Source: a virus. Taken from it: DNA of 30,423 nt. Below, in pieces: positions 20,622 through 27,954 of this stretch. Positions within the stretch are counted from its first letter, which is position 1, and every line of letters begins with the position of its first letter. Below the pieces are notes generated by a model, which saw only the letters and a program-made list of their open reading frames with translations, searched no databases and was not told the DNA's origin. The DNA lies in the IMG/VR virus record IMGVR_UViG_3300037117_000176, positions 1 to 30,423 of that record; one strand, given 5' to 3'. The position numbers and the translations under genes were made by a program.

Positions 20622-22814
20622 ATGAGTGTTTATCAGGAATTTTTAAACTCGAAAGTCGTCACCCACGTAGCCTCTGGAAAAGCTGTGCATGTCAGCGAGA
20701 AACTATTCGACTTCCAGCGGGACATCGTGAAGTGGTCCGCGCGCACGGGACGCTCGGCGATCTTCGCAGATTGCGGGCTCGGGAAAACTCCGATGCAGTT
20801 GCAATGGGCCGACGCCATCCAAGCCAAGACGCTGATTCTAGCTCCGCTCGCCGTAGCGCCGCAGACCGTGCGTGAGGGCGATAAGTTCGACGTGGAAGTC
20901 TGCTACCAACGCAAACCGGAACGAGATGCCGCCATCACCATTACAAATTACGAGATGCTGGAGCACTTCGACGCGGACAAGTACGAAGCCATCGTCCTTG
21001 ACGAGTCGAGCATCATCAAGCATTTTGAAGGGAAAATTCGCAATCTGATCATCGATCGCTTTCGGGATACGCCCTACAAGCTGGCCTGCACCGCGACCCC
21101 AGCGCCCAATGACTTCATGGAGCTGGGAAACCATTCTGAATTTCTAGGCAATCTGACGCGCACCGAAATGCTCTCCACGTTCTTCGTGCACGATGGCGGT
21201 GACACGCAAAAGTGGCGATTAAAGGGCCACGCCGAAACTGAATTCTGGAAGTGGGTGTGCTCGTGGGCTGTGATGCTCCGAAAACCATCCGACCTTGGCT
21301 ATAACGATGCCGCCTTTAAGTTGCCCGCGCTGCGCATCCATGAGCGCCAAGTAGAAGCCGAAACCTGCACCGAGGGAATGTTGTTTCAGATGCCAGCCGT
21401 GACCCTGCAGGAACGGCAGCGAGCCCGCGCCGGGAGCACCGAAGAAAGAGCGGACGAGGTAGCCGCCATCGCTGCGGGCAAACCGTCTGAGCAATGGCTG
21501 ATCTGGTGCAACCTCAACAATGAAAGCCAAGCCGCGACCGCGCGCATTCCCGGAGCAGTGGAAGTTTGCGGCTCAGACTCGCCAGAGTTTAAAGAGAAGA
21601 GCATGGCTGACTTCGCGGCCGGTGAGATTCGAGTCTTGGTGAGCAAGCCGTCAATTTGTGGCTTTGGCCTGAATTTCCAGTCCTGTCACAACGTTGTCTT
21701 TCTTGGCTTGTCCGACAGTTACGAGCAGTTTTATCAGGCCATCCGGCGCTGTTGGCGGTTTGGGCAGAAATCGGAAGTGGATTGCTACATCGTGACCAGT
21801 TCGGCCGAGGGTGAAGTTGTGAAAAACATAAAACGGAAAGAGGCCGACGCCCAGCGCATGGCCGAGGAGATGGTCAACAATATGCATGAACTGAATCAGG
21901 CAGAAATTCACGGCAACGTGCGCACGTCCACAGCCTACGAGCACAAGATCGAAACGGGCGAATCTTGGACGATGCACCTGGGGGACTGCGTAGAAGTCCT
22001 ATCGACGTTCCCGGCCAATTCCCTGCACTACTCCATTTTTTCGCCGCCGTTCGCTTCGCTGTATACCTACTCGGCATCAGAGCGTGACTTCGGAAACTCG
22101 CGAGATCACGCGGAATTCTTTCAGCACATGGATTTTCTCGCACCCGAGCTTATGCGTGTCCTCTTGCCCGGTCGCTTACTAAGTTTTCACTGCATGGACT
22201 TGCCGACCAGCAAGGAACGGGATGGCGTGATCGGCATCTCGGATTTTCGTGGAAAACTCATTCAACTCTTCGAGCGGGCCGGATTCATCCTGCACTCGCA
22301 GGTCACGATCTGGAAAGACCCAGTAACCGCCATGCAGCGCACCAAAGCACTCGGGCTCCTGCACAAGCAATTGAAAAAAGATTCATGCATGAGCCGCCAG
22401 GGCATCCCGGACTATCTCGTAACCATGCGCAAGCCTGGAGAGAATCCTCAGCGCGTAACCCACACGCCAGAAGAATTCCCGGTACAGCTATGGCAGCGTT
22501 TCGCCTCTCCGGTATGGATGGATATCAACCCGAGCAACACGCTGCAGCGCCAATCGGCCCGCGAAGAGAAGGACGAGCGCCACATCTGCCCCTTGCAATT
22601 GGAGGTCATCGCCCGCGCGCTGAAACTGTGGACGAATCTCGCAGATACCGTGCTCTCGCCATTCGCCGGGATCGGAAGTGAAGGTTACGAAGCAGTGAAA
22701 GCAGGCCGCAACTTCGTCGGAATCGAGCTGAAGCGATCCTACTGGGAGCAAGCCTGCGGCAACCTAAAGGCCGCCGAGCAATTGAGCGAAAGTTTATTCA
22801 CGAAAGCAGTATGA
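20622..22814 (+). CDS. SNF2-like helicase fused to a DNA methyltransferase
   Basis: The 730-residue chain has two enzymatic parts. Residues about 30-420 are a DEAD/SNF2-type translocase. They show DCGLGKT (motif I), VLDESS (motif II), CTATPAPND (motif III), FGLNFQ and QAIRRCWRFGQ (motif VI). Residues about 450-725 are an N4-cytosine/N6-adenine methylase of the permuted beta order, with SPPF near 473 and then DTVLSPFAGIGSEGYEA near 676-692 plus GIELKRSYW. It may protect phage DNA, alone or during replication; no restriction nuclease is adjacent. The start has GGAAAG 6 bases upstream. Confidence 0.92.
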   Translation: MSVYQEFLNSKVVTHVASGKAVHVSEKLFDFQRDIVKWSARTGRSAIFADCGLGKTPMQLQWADAIQAKTLILAPLAVAPQTVREGDKFDVEVCYQRKPERDAAITITNYEMLEHFDADKYEAIVLDESSIIKHFEGKIRNLIIDRFRDTPYKLACTATPAPNDFMELGNHSEFLGNLTRTEMLSTFFVHDGGDTQKWRLKGHAETEFWKWVCSWAVMLRKPSDLGYNDAAFKLPALRIHERQVEAETCTEGMLFQMPAVTLQERQRARAGSTEERADEVAAIAAGKPSEQWLIWCNLNNESQAATARIPGAVEVCGSDSPEFKEKSMADFAAGEIRVLVSKPSICGFGLNFQSCHNVVFLGLSDSYEQFYQAIRRCWRFGQKSEVDCYIVTSSAEGEVVKNIKRKEADAQRMAEEMVNNMHELNQAEIHGNVRTSTAYEHKIETGESWTMHLGDCVEVLSTFPANSLHYSIFSPPFASLYTYSASERDFGNSRDHAEFFQHMDFLAPELMRVLLPGRLLSFHCMDLPTSKERDGVIGISDFRGKLIQLFERAGFILHSQVTIWKDPVTAMQRTKALGLLHKQLKKDSCMSRQGIPDYLVTMRKPGENPQRVTHTPEEFPVQLWQRFASPVWMDINPSNTLQRQSAREEKDERHICPLQLEVIARALKLWTNLADTVLSPFAGIGSEGYEAVKAGRNFVGIELKRSYWEQACGNLKAAEQLSESLFTKAV

Positions 22815-23164
22815 CACTCCAATTTGAACTCGACTGGAACGCGAAGCTGTCGCCCTCGGCACAAATCGGAATGCGACAGGCCGACGAGAACGCCGACGTG
22901 CGTTGGAAAAGATGGGTTGACGGTTGTATCCAGCAGGTCGCGCGGACTCATCAGGAATTCACCGTCGATGATGTTCTGAGCGAACTGGAAAAACTGCCGA
23001 ATCCGCCCGACACCCACAACCTCGCAGCCCTGGGCCCGCGCATGAAAGAAGTAGCGAAGACATTGGGCTACATGGTCGCCACGGAGAGAGTGAGCCGGTC
23101 GAAGCGGCCGGAAAAGAACGGAAATTTGCACCGAATCTGGAGGAGCAAACTATATGCGAGCTGA
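22811..23164 (+). CDS. Winged-helix-like phage protein
   Basis: The 117-residue product is coupled to the helicase gene by ATGA. It has a helical block DGCIQQVARTHQEFTVDDVL, then PNPPDTHNLAALGPRMKEVA and KTLGYMVATERV, followed by a basic C-terminus. The order resembles a small winged-helix DNA-binding domain found in many phage replication regions. The exact family is not certain. Confidence 0.65.
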   Translation: MTLQFELDWNAKLSPSAQIGMRQADENADVRWKRWVDGCIQQVARTHQEFTVDDVLSELEKLPNPPDTHNLAALGPRMKEVAKTLGYMVATERVSRSKRPEKNGNLHRIWRSKLYAS

Positions 23165-23711
23165 CACCATTACCCTAGCCATTTTCGAGAAGTATGAGCC
23201 TACCGAGAAAACCGAGATCGCCGACAAGTTGGCGCAGGCGCAGGCCGACATGGAGACGGTCGAGCTGGAAAAGAAAGTCTCCGACTCCGCCTTCAATGAC
23301 CGCATCAAGAAGCTGTCCGCCGATGTGTCAACACTGGCGAAGCAGTACAACAAAGGCGGAGAGACGGCACAGATCGGATGCGATATCCATTACGACCATC
23401 CTGGGCCAGGACAGAAGAGCTATTTCCGCATGGATCGCGCCGAGCTGGTCGAGACGCATGACATGAGTTGGGACGAGAAGCAGGAGACGCTTCAATTCCC
23501 TCTCGCCGCGTCGCCCGACTCGCCGACAATCGCCCAGCCAACCGATGAACAAGTAAACGACACACTCGCCGGGCTGGATCCGGGAAGCGACGAGGAAGTG
23601 ACGCAACTATGCCCGTTTCCCGGCTGCAATCTGTTCGCGCAGCATGACGGCGATCACTCCATCGACAAGCCGGACGAGGAAGGCTTGGAAGATCAGGAAG
23701 GTGCCGCATGA
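23154..23711 (+). CDS. Coiled-coil protein with C-terminal zinc motif
   Basis: The 185-residue product overlaps the preceding gene by 11 bp. Residues about 20-65 form a coiled coil (DKLAQAQADMETVELEKKV). A beta part with IHYDHPGPGQKSYFRMDRAE follows, and it ends in a disordered acidic tail with CPFPGCNLFAQHDGDHS. A coiled coil followed by a strand segment with a D/RxxTGE-type turn is common in phage early proteins of unknown function. The next start is on its stop. Confidence 0.7.
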   Translation: MRADTITLAIFEKYEPTEKTEIADKLAQAQADMETVELEKKVSDSAFNDRIKKLSADVSTLAKQYNKGGETAQIGCDIHYDHPGPGQKSYFRMDRAELVETHDMSWDEKQETLQFPLAASPDSPTIAQPTDEQVNDTLAGLDPGSDEEVTQLCPFPGCNLFAQHDGDHSIDKPDEEGLEDQEGAA

Positions 23712-23974
23712 GACTCCAACCCCACTTCTGCGACTCCGACGAGCCCCTGAAGGAGGGCTCCGACATCATCGCCAACTGTGGCGCCCTCGTTCCGAATGCG
23801 GAATTCGTCTTCCTCTGGAATAACGACGAGTTCCCAGAATTTCTCAGCGTGTCGATGACGCGCATCTGTCGCACCTGCGCCCAGCTAGAACTGGAGAAGC
23901 GCTACGTCTACGGAATCATTGCCGCGCAGGAAATTCTCGATGCGACGTGCGACGAATTGGAGGCGGTCGCATGA
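23708..23974 (+). CDS. Small zinc-binding protein
   Basis: The 88-residue product has PHFCDSDEPLKEGSDIIANC near the start and RICRTCAQLELEKRYVYG near residue 52, giving four cysteines suited to one zinc site. The composition is acidic. It is coupled by ATGA on both sides. No known family is recognised. Confidence 0.65.
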   Translation: MRLQPHFCDSDEPLKEGSDIIANCGALVPNAEFVFLWNNDEFPEFLSVSMTRICRTCAQLELEKRYVYGIIAAQEILDATCDELEAVA

Positions 23975-24330
23975 ATTCCTATAATCCCATCCGTCGTTCG
24001 CCGCTTAAGCCGAAAGCCCGACAGCACAAGGAATCAATGCCCTGGCGTCGACCAAAGATCCGCCTCAACGGTCCCGAGATGCTGGATTTACGGCAGGATG
24101 CCTTCGCGCGATCTGGCGAGCGCTGCGAGAACTCCGTCACAGAGGATGGCACGCGCTGCCCGGTCCGCATCAACTGGATGAGCTTCCATCTGGCGCACCT
24201 GGTGAGCCGAGGTCGGGGAGGATCCGACGAACTTTCGAACGTTTTGGCCGCGTGCATGCGATGCCATGATGCCGACACGCATAACCGGAAGAAACTTCAG
24301 CCGCACAAGGACTGGATCGCGAAGGCCTAA
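23971..24330 (+). CDS. HNH endonuclease
   Basis: ATG 23971 overlaps the preceding stop, giving 119 residues. A basic N-terminus is followed by GERCENSVTEDGTRC, HLAHLVSRGRGGSDELSNVL and CMRCHDADTHNRKKLQP. The H, N and H residues and the Cys pairs match the HNH fold. It may be a recombination or homing nuclease. It is the third HNH protein in the window. Confidence 0.85.
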   Translation: MNSYNPIRRSPLKPKARQHKESMPWRRPKIRLNGPEMLDLRQDAFARSGERCENSVTEDGTRCPVRINWMSFHLAHLVSRGRGGSDELSNVLAACMRCHDADTHNRKKLQPHKDWIAKA

Positions 24331-24342
24331 AGGGGAGTTGAC

Positions 24343-24537
24343 ATGCCAAACGTTGTAGTCCATTGGCCGGGTAAGAGTGTAGTAGCGTGCCCAGATCATC
24401 TGATGAAGTTGGTCGGACTCGCCGCGATTATGGGATTCCAAGTGAGTTGGACGCCAGCGCCGGCTGGAGAGAATTGCTCCAACTGTGAGACTGAAGCGCA
24501 AAGGCAGAGGAAAGGGGTAGCCGATGAACCAGAGTGA
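24343..24537 (+). CDS. Small Cys-containing protein
   Basis: The 64-residue product has VVACPDHLMKLVGLAAIMGF in the first half and ENCSNCETEAQRQRK near residue 44. The Cys/His pattern (C-x-x-H and C-x-x-C) suggests one zinc site. A GGGGAG box lies before ATG 24343. It overlaps the next gene by 14 bp. The function is unknown. Confidence 0.6.
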   Translation: MPNVVVHWPGKSVVACPDHLMKLVGLAAIMGFQVSWTPAPAGENCSNCETEAQRQRKGVADEPE

Positions 24538-24802
24538 GGGAGCATCCCCAATGAAGCACGAATACGTTACTAACGGAGCTTCGCGTGATCCTTGCTGTGA
24601 TGTTTGCGGGGAGGAGTGGGGCGACCCAATTCATACGCACAACAGAGGCCGTAAAGCTAAGGAACTGCCCACACGCCAGGCCGATTGGGAAGCAGGAAGA
24701 GATGCAGCCAAAGAGGTAGCAAACGGCGTGGGCGACTTCCATTTCCTGCACGGCGCACGACAACGATCCATGCTGCCATGTGCGAACTGGACGAGAGATT
24801 GA
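24524..24802 (+). CDS. Small zinc-binding protein
   Basis: The 92-residue product starts at ATG 24524 after AGGAAAGGGG; ATG 24551 is an alternative. It contains PCCDVCGEEWGDPIHTHNRG, a C-x-x-C plus H-x-H zinc motif, then a helix with DWEAGRDAAKEVANGVG. The end overlaps the next gene by 25 bp. The function is unknown. Confidence 0.6.
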   Translation: MNQSEGASPMKHEYVTNGASRDPCCDVCGEEWGDPIHTHNRGRKAKELPTRQADWEAGRDAAKEVANGVGDFHFLHGARQRSMLPCANWTRD

Positions 24803-25665
24803 AGGCAGAATCGCTGCCATCCCCTATCCCGGCCCATCAGGAGCCTAAGATGCCAAAGGAAGTGCGGGACTTCGAGGACATATTGGTTAACAACTTATCA
24901 GCAAACTGGCCGCGAAATCTTACGAAACTTCGCCGCATAATCAAGGATGCGTTTAGAGCCGGATTTCATCGCGGAGTGGGAGCCCAAGATGCTCCCATAA
25001 AGAATTGTGAGCATGAACGAGTGGACGAGGATGGATATTGCAGAAAGTGCGGAAGCGACACGCGAGGTGGATTTTGTTTAGCCCAAGACGCTCCCACGCT
25101 TGATAACCGCAAAGCGATGCCATGGAAAGATTTCAAGAAAGAACTGGAGGCCCGAGACGCTCCCCAACCTCGCTGTGCGTTTTGCAACATGCCAATCGAG
25201 TTTCCGCGCCAAGTCTGCCCTAATATTTCCAACACAGGGTGGTGCTGCGAGTCCAAATCAGACGCTCCCCAACCTCAGAGCGACGAGAGGCGGAACGCTT
25301 TGGAATCGCTTTTGCCGGGACGAGCCGTAAACGCTGCTCAGACAGATTGGGGAAAAGGATACATCGAAGGTTGGATTGGCCCTGATGAACTTCGCACGTT
25401 CCTACGTCATCGTTATTCATGTTCCCTCCTTTTGACCAGTGGTCTTAACCCTGTGTCACATCTTCCTTGGTTCGCCCGCGCTTACCACCGCAGACTAGGT
25501 TCATGGAATTTGGAATCTGGTTGTCGCAACTGGCAAAAATTAACCCCTGAAGAAAAGGCTGGATGGCCCCTGAGCGGCCTCGGGCCAGCCAAAGCGGAAG
25601 CATGGAAAAACACGCCGGGATTTGATGGTGACTTACCACCAGCGCGGATCATAGATAGTGACTGA
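24778..25665 (+). CDS. Modular zinc-module protein with repeated linkers
   Basis: The 295-residue product from ATG 24778 joins small modules separated by QDAP, QDAP, RDAP and SDAP linkers, which are encoded by a repeated GACGCTCCC element. One module has CEHERVDEDGYCRKCGSD, a zinc ribbon, and one has RCAFCNMPIEFPRQVC followed by GWCC. The C-terminal 90 residues look like a different domain (KLTPEEKAGWPLSG) and include DNA similar to the hairpin leader at 25433. The gene may be a recent mosaic. No function can be named. Confidence 0.55.
   Translation: MCELDERLKAESLPSPIPAHQEPKMPKEVRDFEDILVNNLSANWPRNLTKLRRIIKDAFRAGFHRGVGAQDAPIKNCEHERVDEDGYCRKCGSDTRGGFCLAQDAPTLDNRKAMPWKDFKKELEARDAPQPRCAFCNMPIEFPRQVCPNISNTGWCCESKSDAPQPQSDERRNALESLLPGRAVNAAQTDWGKGYIEGWIGPDELRTFLRHRYSCSLLLTSGLNPVSHLPWFARAYHRRLGSWNLESGCRNWQKLTPEEKAGWPLSGLGPAKAEAWKNTPGFDGDLPPARIIDSD
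24982..25278 (+). repeat. Four short copies of a GACGCTCCC linker element
   Basis: GCCCAAGATGCTCCCA (24982), GCCCAAGACGCTCCCA (25081), GAGACGCTCCCCAACCTC (25154) and CAGACGCTCCCCAACCTC (25259) recur in one frame and encode (Q/R/S)DAP linkers. They are spaced by about 70-110 bp of unrelated sequence. Confidence 0.7.
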
Positions 25666-25686
25666 CCAGTGGTTAACGAGACCACG
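25663..25686 (+). repeat. Hairpin leader copy 1
   Basis: TGACCAGTGGTTAACGAGACC continues to position 25686. It begins with the stop codon of the preceding gene and holds TGGT and ACCA arms around a short loop. It precedes the AGGAG box of the gene at 25708. A degenerate partner, TGACCAGTGGT, lies at 25433-25443. Confidence 0.65.
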
Positions 25687-25707
25687 TGTCAAAACAGGAG
25701 AAAGAAA

Positions 25708-26040
25708 ATGTACTACTCAAGAAACATCCAAGAAGCCGCAGAACAAGCGTCACGCAAATCAGCCACCATCAAGGTGTTCTCAATGAACGACTGTGACTGG
25801 ATGGCGGGCGAGACGCTGGAAGCCTGCAAGGCTGAGTATATCAAGAACTATGGTGGAGATGCTTGGGAGGACGAGAACGAGGACCAATTCGCGGATGCTC
25901 GCGAGCTTACGCCGTGGGATATGCAGCACTACAAATTCACCGATGACAACGGCGGCGAGCGGACATTTCAAGAACAACTCGAAAAAATGATTAGTGATGG
26001 CGACGAGTTCCCCGCGTTCTTTGCAAGTACCGAATGCTGA
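25708..26040 (+). CDS. Hypothetical acidic protein
   Basis: The 110-residue product starts at ATG 25708, which has AGGAGAAAG before it; a longer frame begins at 25669 inside the repeat. It contains IKVFSMNDCDWMAGETLEAC and an acidic stretch DAWEDENEDQFADA, then LTPWDMQHYKFTDDNGGERT. The pattern resembles small phage proteins that respond to nothing known. It is flanked by hairpin leader copies on both sides. Confidence 0.65.
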   Translation: MYYSRNIQEAAEQASRKSATIKVFSMNDCDWMAGETLEACKAEYIKNYGGDAWEDENEDQFADARELTPWDMQHYKFTDDNGGERTFQEQLEKMISDGDEFPAFFASTEC

Positions 26041-26064
26041 CCAGTGGTTCACGACACCACCATA
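26038..26064 (+). repeat. Hairpin leader copy 2
   Basis: TGACCAGTGGTTCACGACAC, then CACCATA, starts on the stop codon of the preceding gene. GTGGT and ACCAC arms enclose TCACGAC. It is followed by AGCCAAGGA, the ribosome box of the gene at 26078. Confidence 0.7.
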
Positions 26065-26077
26065 GCCAAGGACTTCG

Positions 26078-26257
26078 ATGATGACAACTCTTTTTGATCC
26101 GTCGCAAGAATCGGGCGATGAAGATATTTGGTTCAACGTGGCGCTGAACATTGCTCGCCGCATCTGCAAGCACGAAAACAGAGCCGGGGGGAATGATTAC
26201 GTTCTGTGTCTTGATTGCGGCTTTTCGTGGGACTATCGCAGAGAGCACTGGTACTGA
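26078..26257 (+). CDS. Small zinc-ribbon protein
   Basis: The 59-residue product begins MMTTLFDPSQ (ATG 26078 or 26081) behind AAGGA. It has NIARRICKHENRAGGNDYVL and CLDCGFSWDYRREHWY, a C-x-x-H / C-x-x-C zinc ribbon. It is the last clear gene of the rightward operon, followed by a third hairpin leader copy. Confidence 0.6.
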   Translation: MMTTLFDPSQESGDEDIWFNVALNIARRICKHENRAGGNDYVLCLDCGFSWDYRREHWY

Positions 26258-26303
26258 CGCATGGTTCACGACACCACCAGTCGGGAGAGCCAAGGAAGGA
26301 GAA
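26255..26303 (+). repeat. Hairpin leader copy 3 with orphan ribosome box
   Basis: TGACGCATGGTTCACGACAC, then CACCAG, again starts on a stop codon and is followed by GAGAGCCAAGGAAGGAGAA, a very strong ribosome box at 26292-26303. No ATG, GTG or TTG lies at proper distance downstream, and the sequence runs into a leftward gene ending at 26307. A gene seems to be missing here. Confidence 0.6.
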
Positions 26304-26306
26304 TAG

Positions 26307-26738
26307 CTACGGTAGTTCGACGTTGACCCGATAGCTGTAGGTAGTCTGGGTTTCGATCTGCACCTGCGCCGTGCGAGCCTCGCCAGCCACAGCCGTGAAC
26401 AAAGCCTTCCAAGCCGGATATCGGCCCTCGTTGTACTTCTCAAACGTGAACATGGGCGCGCCACGCTGCACCGTCCAGAGATGCTTATTGAGCCGGAGAA
26501 GGAAGAGCCGCTGCGTGTCCTCGGGTCCGAGATGCTTCAGTTCGTCGAGCGTAAGTCCGAGCACTTTTTCGGCGAGCGCCAGTCTCCGAGCATTGACGTT
26601 TCGTTCTGCCTCTGAAGCTGCTTTCTTCGCTTCCGAGTTTTTCTTTTCCCAGTCGCCGAGTTCAAGCAGTTCGGCCTTGGTAACGACTTCGGCAACGATC
26701 ACTGGTTTTGCTGAGGCGCTCATTTTTGGGATTCCCAT
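26307..26738 (-). CDS. Hypothetical coiled-coil protein
   Basis: The 143-residue product starts at ATG 26738 with GGAGG about 10 bases upstream. A long charged helix (DWEKKNSEAKKAASEAERNV, RRLALAEKVLGLTLDELKH) is followed by an alpha/beta segment with FTFEKYNEGRYPAWKALFTA and a final strand TTYSYRVNVELP. It converges with the rightward operon. No family is recognised. Confidence 0.65.
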   Translation of the reverse strand: MGIPKMSASAKPVIVAEVVTKAELLELGDWEKKNSEAKKAASEAERNVNARRLALAEKVLGLTLDELKHLGPEDTQRLFLLRLNKHLWTVQRGAPMFTFEKYNEGRYPAWKALFTAVAGEARTAQVQIETQTTYSYRVNVELP

Positions 26739-26786
26739 GTTATAGTTGCCTCCAAGCAAAAGGGTTTGAAAACTCGGAACTCTAAG

Positions 26787-26820
26787 AGGGGCTCGGCATT
26801 CCCGCTGAGCCCCTAGTTTT
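26787..26820 (+). terminator. Rho-independent terminator
   Basis: AGGGGCTCGGC at 26787-26797 pairs with GCTGAGCCCCT at 26804-26814 (11 bp, one G-U pair) around a 6-base loop, followed by AGTTTTAT. The T tract faces rightward, so it stops rightward transcripts that have read past the operon end. It may also work weakly leftward after the gene ending at 26825. Confidence 0.7.
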
Positions 26821-26824
26821 ATGC

Positions 26825-27115
26825 TCAGGCGGCTATCGCGGCTTGCGCCTTCCCGATGTTCTGCGAGATGTAGCCCATCATCTCTAGTGTGGGCGGCAAT
26901 GGCGCGTCCGGATCGAGCCGCGTCGCCAGCGAGACGAAGCCTCCATACCAGGTGCAGAAGTCCGTCTCGATTGCTCTCGTTACGAGCTGGGGAGCTACGC
27001 CGTGGAGCGTGAGGTGATTCTTGTTGCGGGTTGCGACGTTGGCGAGCGATTGAAAATAGATGCCGCCGATTTCGTCTTTGGTGAGTTCGGCGACATTAAG
27101 GGTTTTGGGTGTCAT
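26825..27115 (-). CDS. Hypothetical protein
   Basis: The 96-residue product starts at ATG 27115 with GGAGGA about 12 bases upstream. It is helical (ELTKDEIGGIYFQSLANVAT, APQLVTRAIETDFCTWYGGF, TLEMMGYISQNIGKAQAA). No known family is recognised. It lies downstream of lysis-type genes, so it may be late. Confidence 0.65.
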   Translation of the reverse strand: MTPKTLNVAELTKDEIGGIYFQSLANVATRNKNHLTLHGVAPQLVTRAIETDFCTWYGGFVSLATRLDPDAPLPPTLEMMGYISQNIGKAQAAIAA

Positions 27116-27197
27116 AGGGGTTTACTTCCTCCACAGTTCTGGATTGGGTACTGCTTCCCCCATCCTACCCGTGGAGTAGATAGACGCCTATGGATAT

Positions 27198-27392
27198 TTA
27201 GAGCTTGGAACCAGCGACGTTTATCACTTGCCGGGTTTTGTCCACCAGGCCAGTCAGCTCGGCGCGCAAGGCTGCAACCTCCACGCTAACGTGTGATTTG
27301 ATGGAGTTGGCCTCTGACACGGCGTACTTGTGGAACAGGACGCCACAGGCGAAGGAAACGAGAGCGACAACCGCGAACATTACGAGATCCAT
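27198..27392 (-). CDS. Membrane-anchored coiled-coil protein, spanin-like
   Basis: The 64-residue product starts at ATG 27392 with CAGGAG upstream. An N-terminal transmembrane helix (LVMFAVVALVSFACGVLFH) leads into a short helix with VEVAALRAELTGLVDKTRQV. The layout is that of an inner-membrane spanin or a holin accessory. It directly follows the holin, which supports a lysis role, but the periplasmic part is short. Confidence 0.6.
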   Translation of the reverse strand: MDLVMFAVVALVSFACGVLFHKYAVSEANSIKSHVSVEVAALRAELTGLVDKTRQVINVAGSKL

Positions 27393-27407
27393 TGTGATTT
27401 CTCCTGG

Positions 27408-27884
27408 TTAGCTTTTATTTCCGAGTTTGATGCCAAGTACTGAGACCTGCGAATCGCCGGGCATGCCCATGACCTGCTTCACCATCTCGACGCCTGCCGG
27501 GATGCCGACGAAGCCCAGTATGATCACCGTGAACATGCCGAAAATGGTCGCCGGTATCTCCAGTGTAGGCTGATGGAAAAACCGGCAAATCGCATAGTTC
27601 CAGGCGATGAGAGAGATGATCACGTAGCAGAACGTCGCGCGAACCTGTCCCATGTAGTGATCGGACTGAAGGTTAGCGCTGGTCGCGGCGATGATCTTGT
27701 TTTGCTGGTCAATCTGCGCCGTCTGCAGCTGAGCCTGTACGTCGAGCAGATGGGCTGAAGCCTGAGCCTTGGCGGCCGGATCGGGAACGAACTTGTCGAT
27801 CAGGTCTTTTCCCAGCCCGACGATTGCGCTAATGGGATTGGCGCTTGCAGCCGCGCCTAGGAGGTTCGTCAAATTGTCAGCCAT
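27408..27884 (-). CDS. Holin, three-helix GTA-type
   Basis: Holins form inner-membrane lesions that release the lytic enzyme. The 158-residue product has a soluble N-terminal helix pair (DLIDKFVPDPAAKAQASAHL) and two to three hydrophobic helices (FCYVIISLIAWNYAICRFF, IFGMFTVIILGFVGIPAGVE). This resembles the 3-TM holin family linked to gene-transfer-agent release. AAGGGA precedes ATG 27884. It lies between the DUF5675 gene and the spanin-like gene. Confidence 0.8.
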   Translation of the reverse strand: MADNLTNLLGAAASANPISAIVGLGKDLIDKFVPDPAAKAQASAHLLDVQAQLQTAQIDQQNKIIAATSANLQSDHYMGQVRATFCYVIISLIAWNYAICRFFHQPTLEIPATIFGMFTVIILGFVGIPAGVEMVKQVMGMPGDSQVSVLGIKLGNKS

Positions 27885-27954
27885 CTGAGTCCCTTTGATT
27901 CGGAATTCCCACCACAGGAGCCGGGAAAGGGGTCTAGTTTCGATCTGTAGTGCG

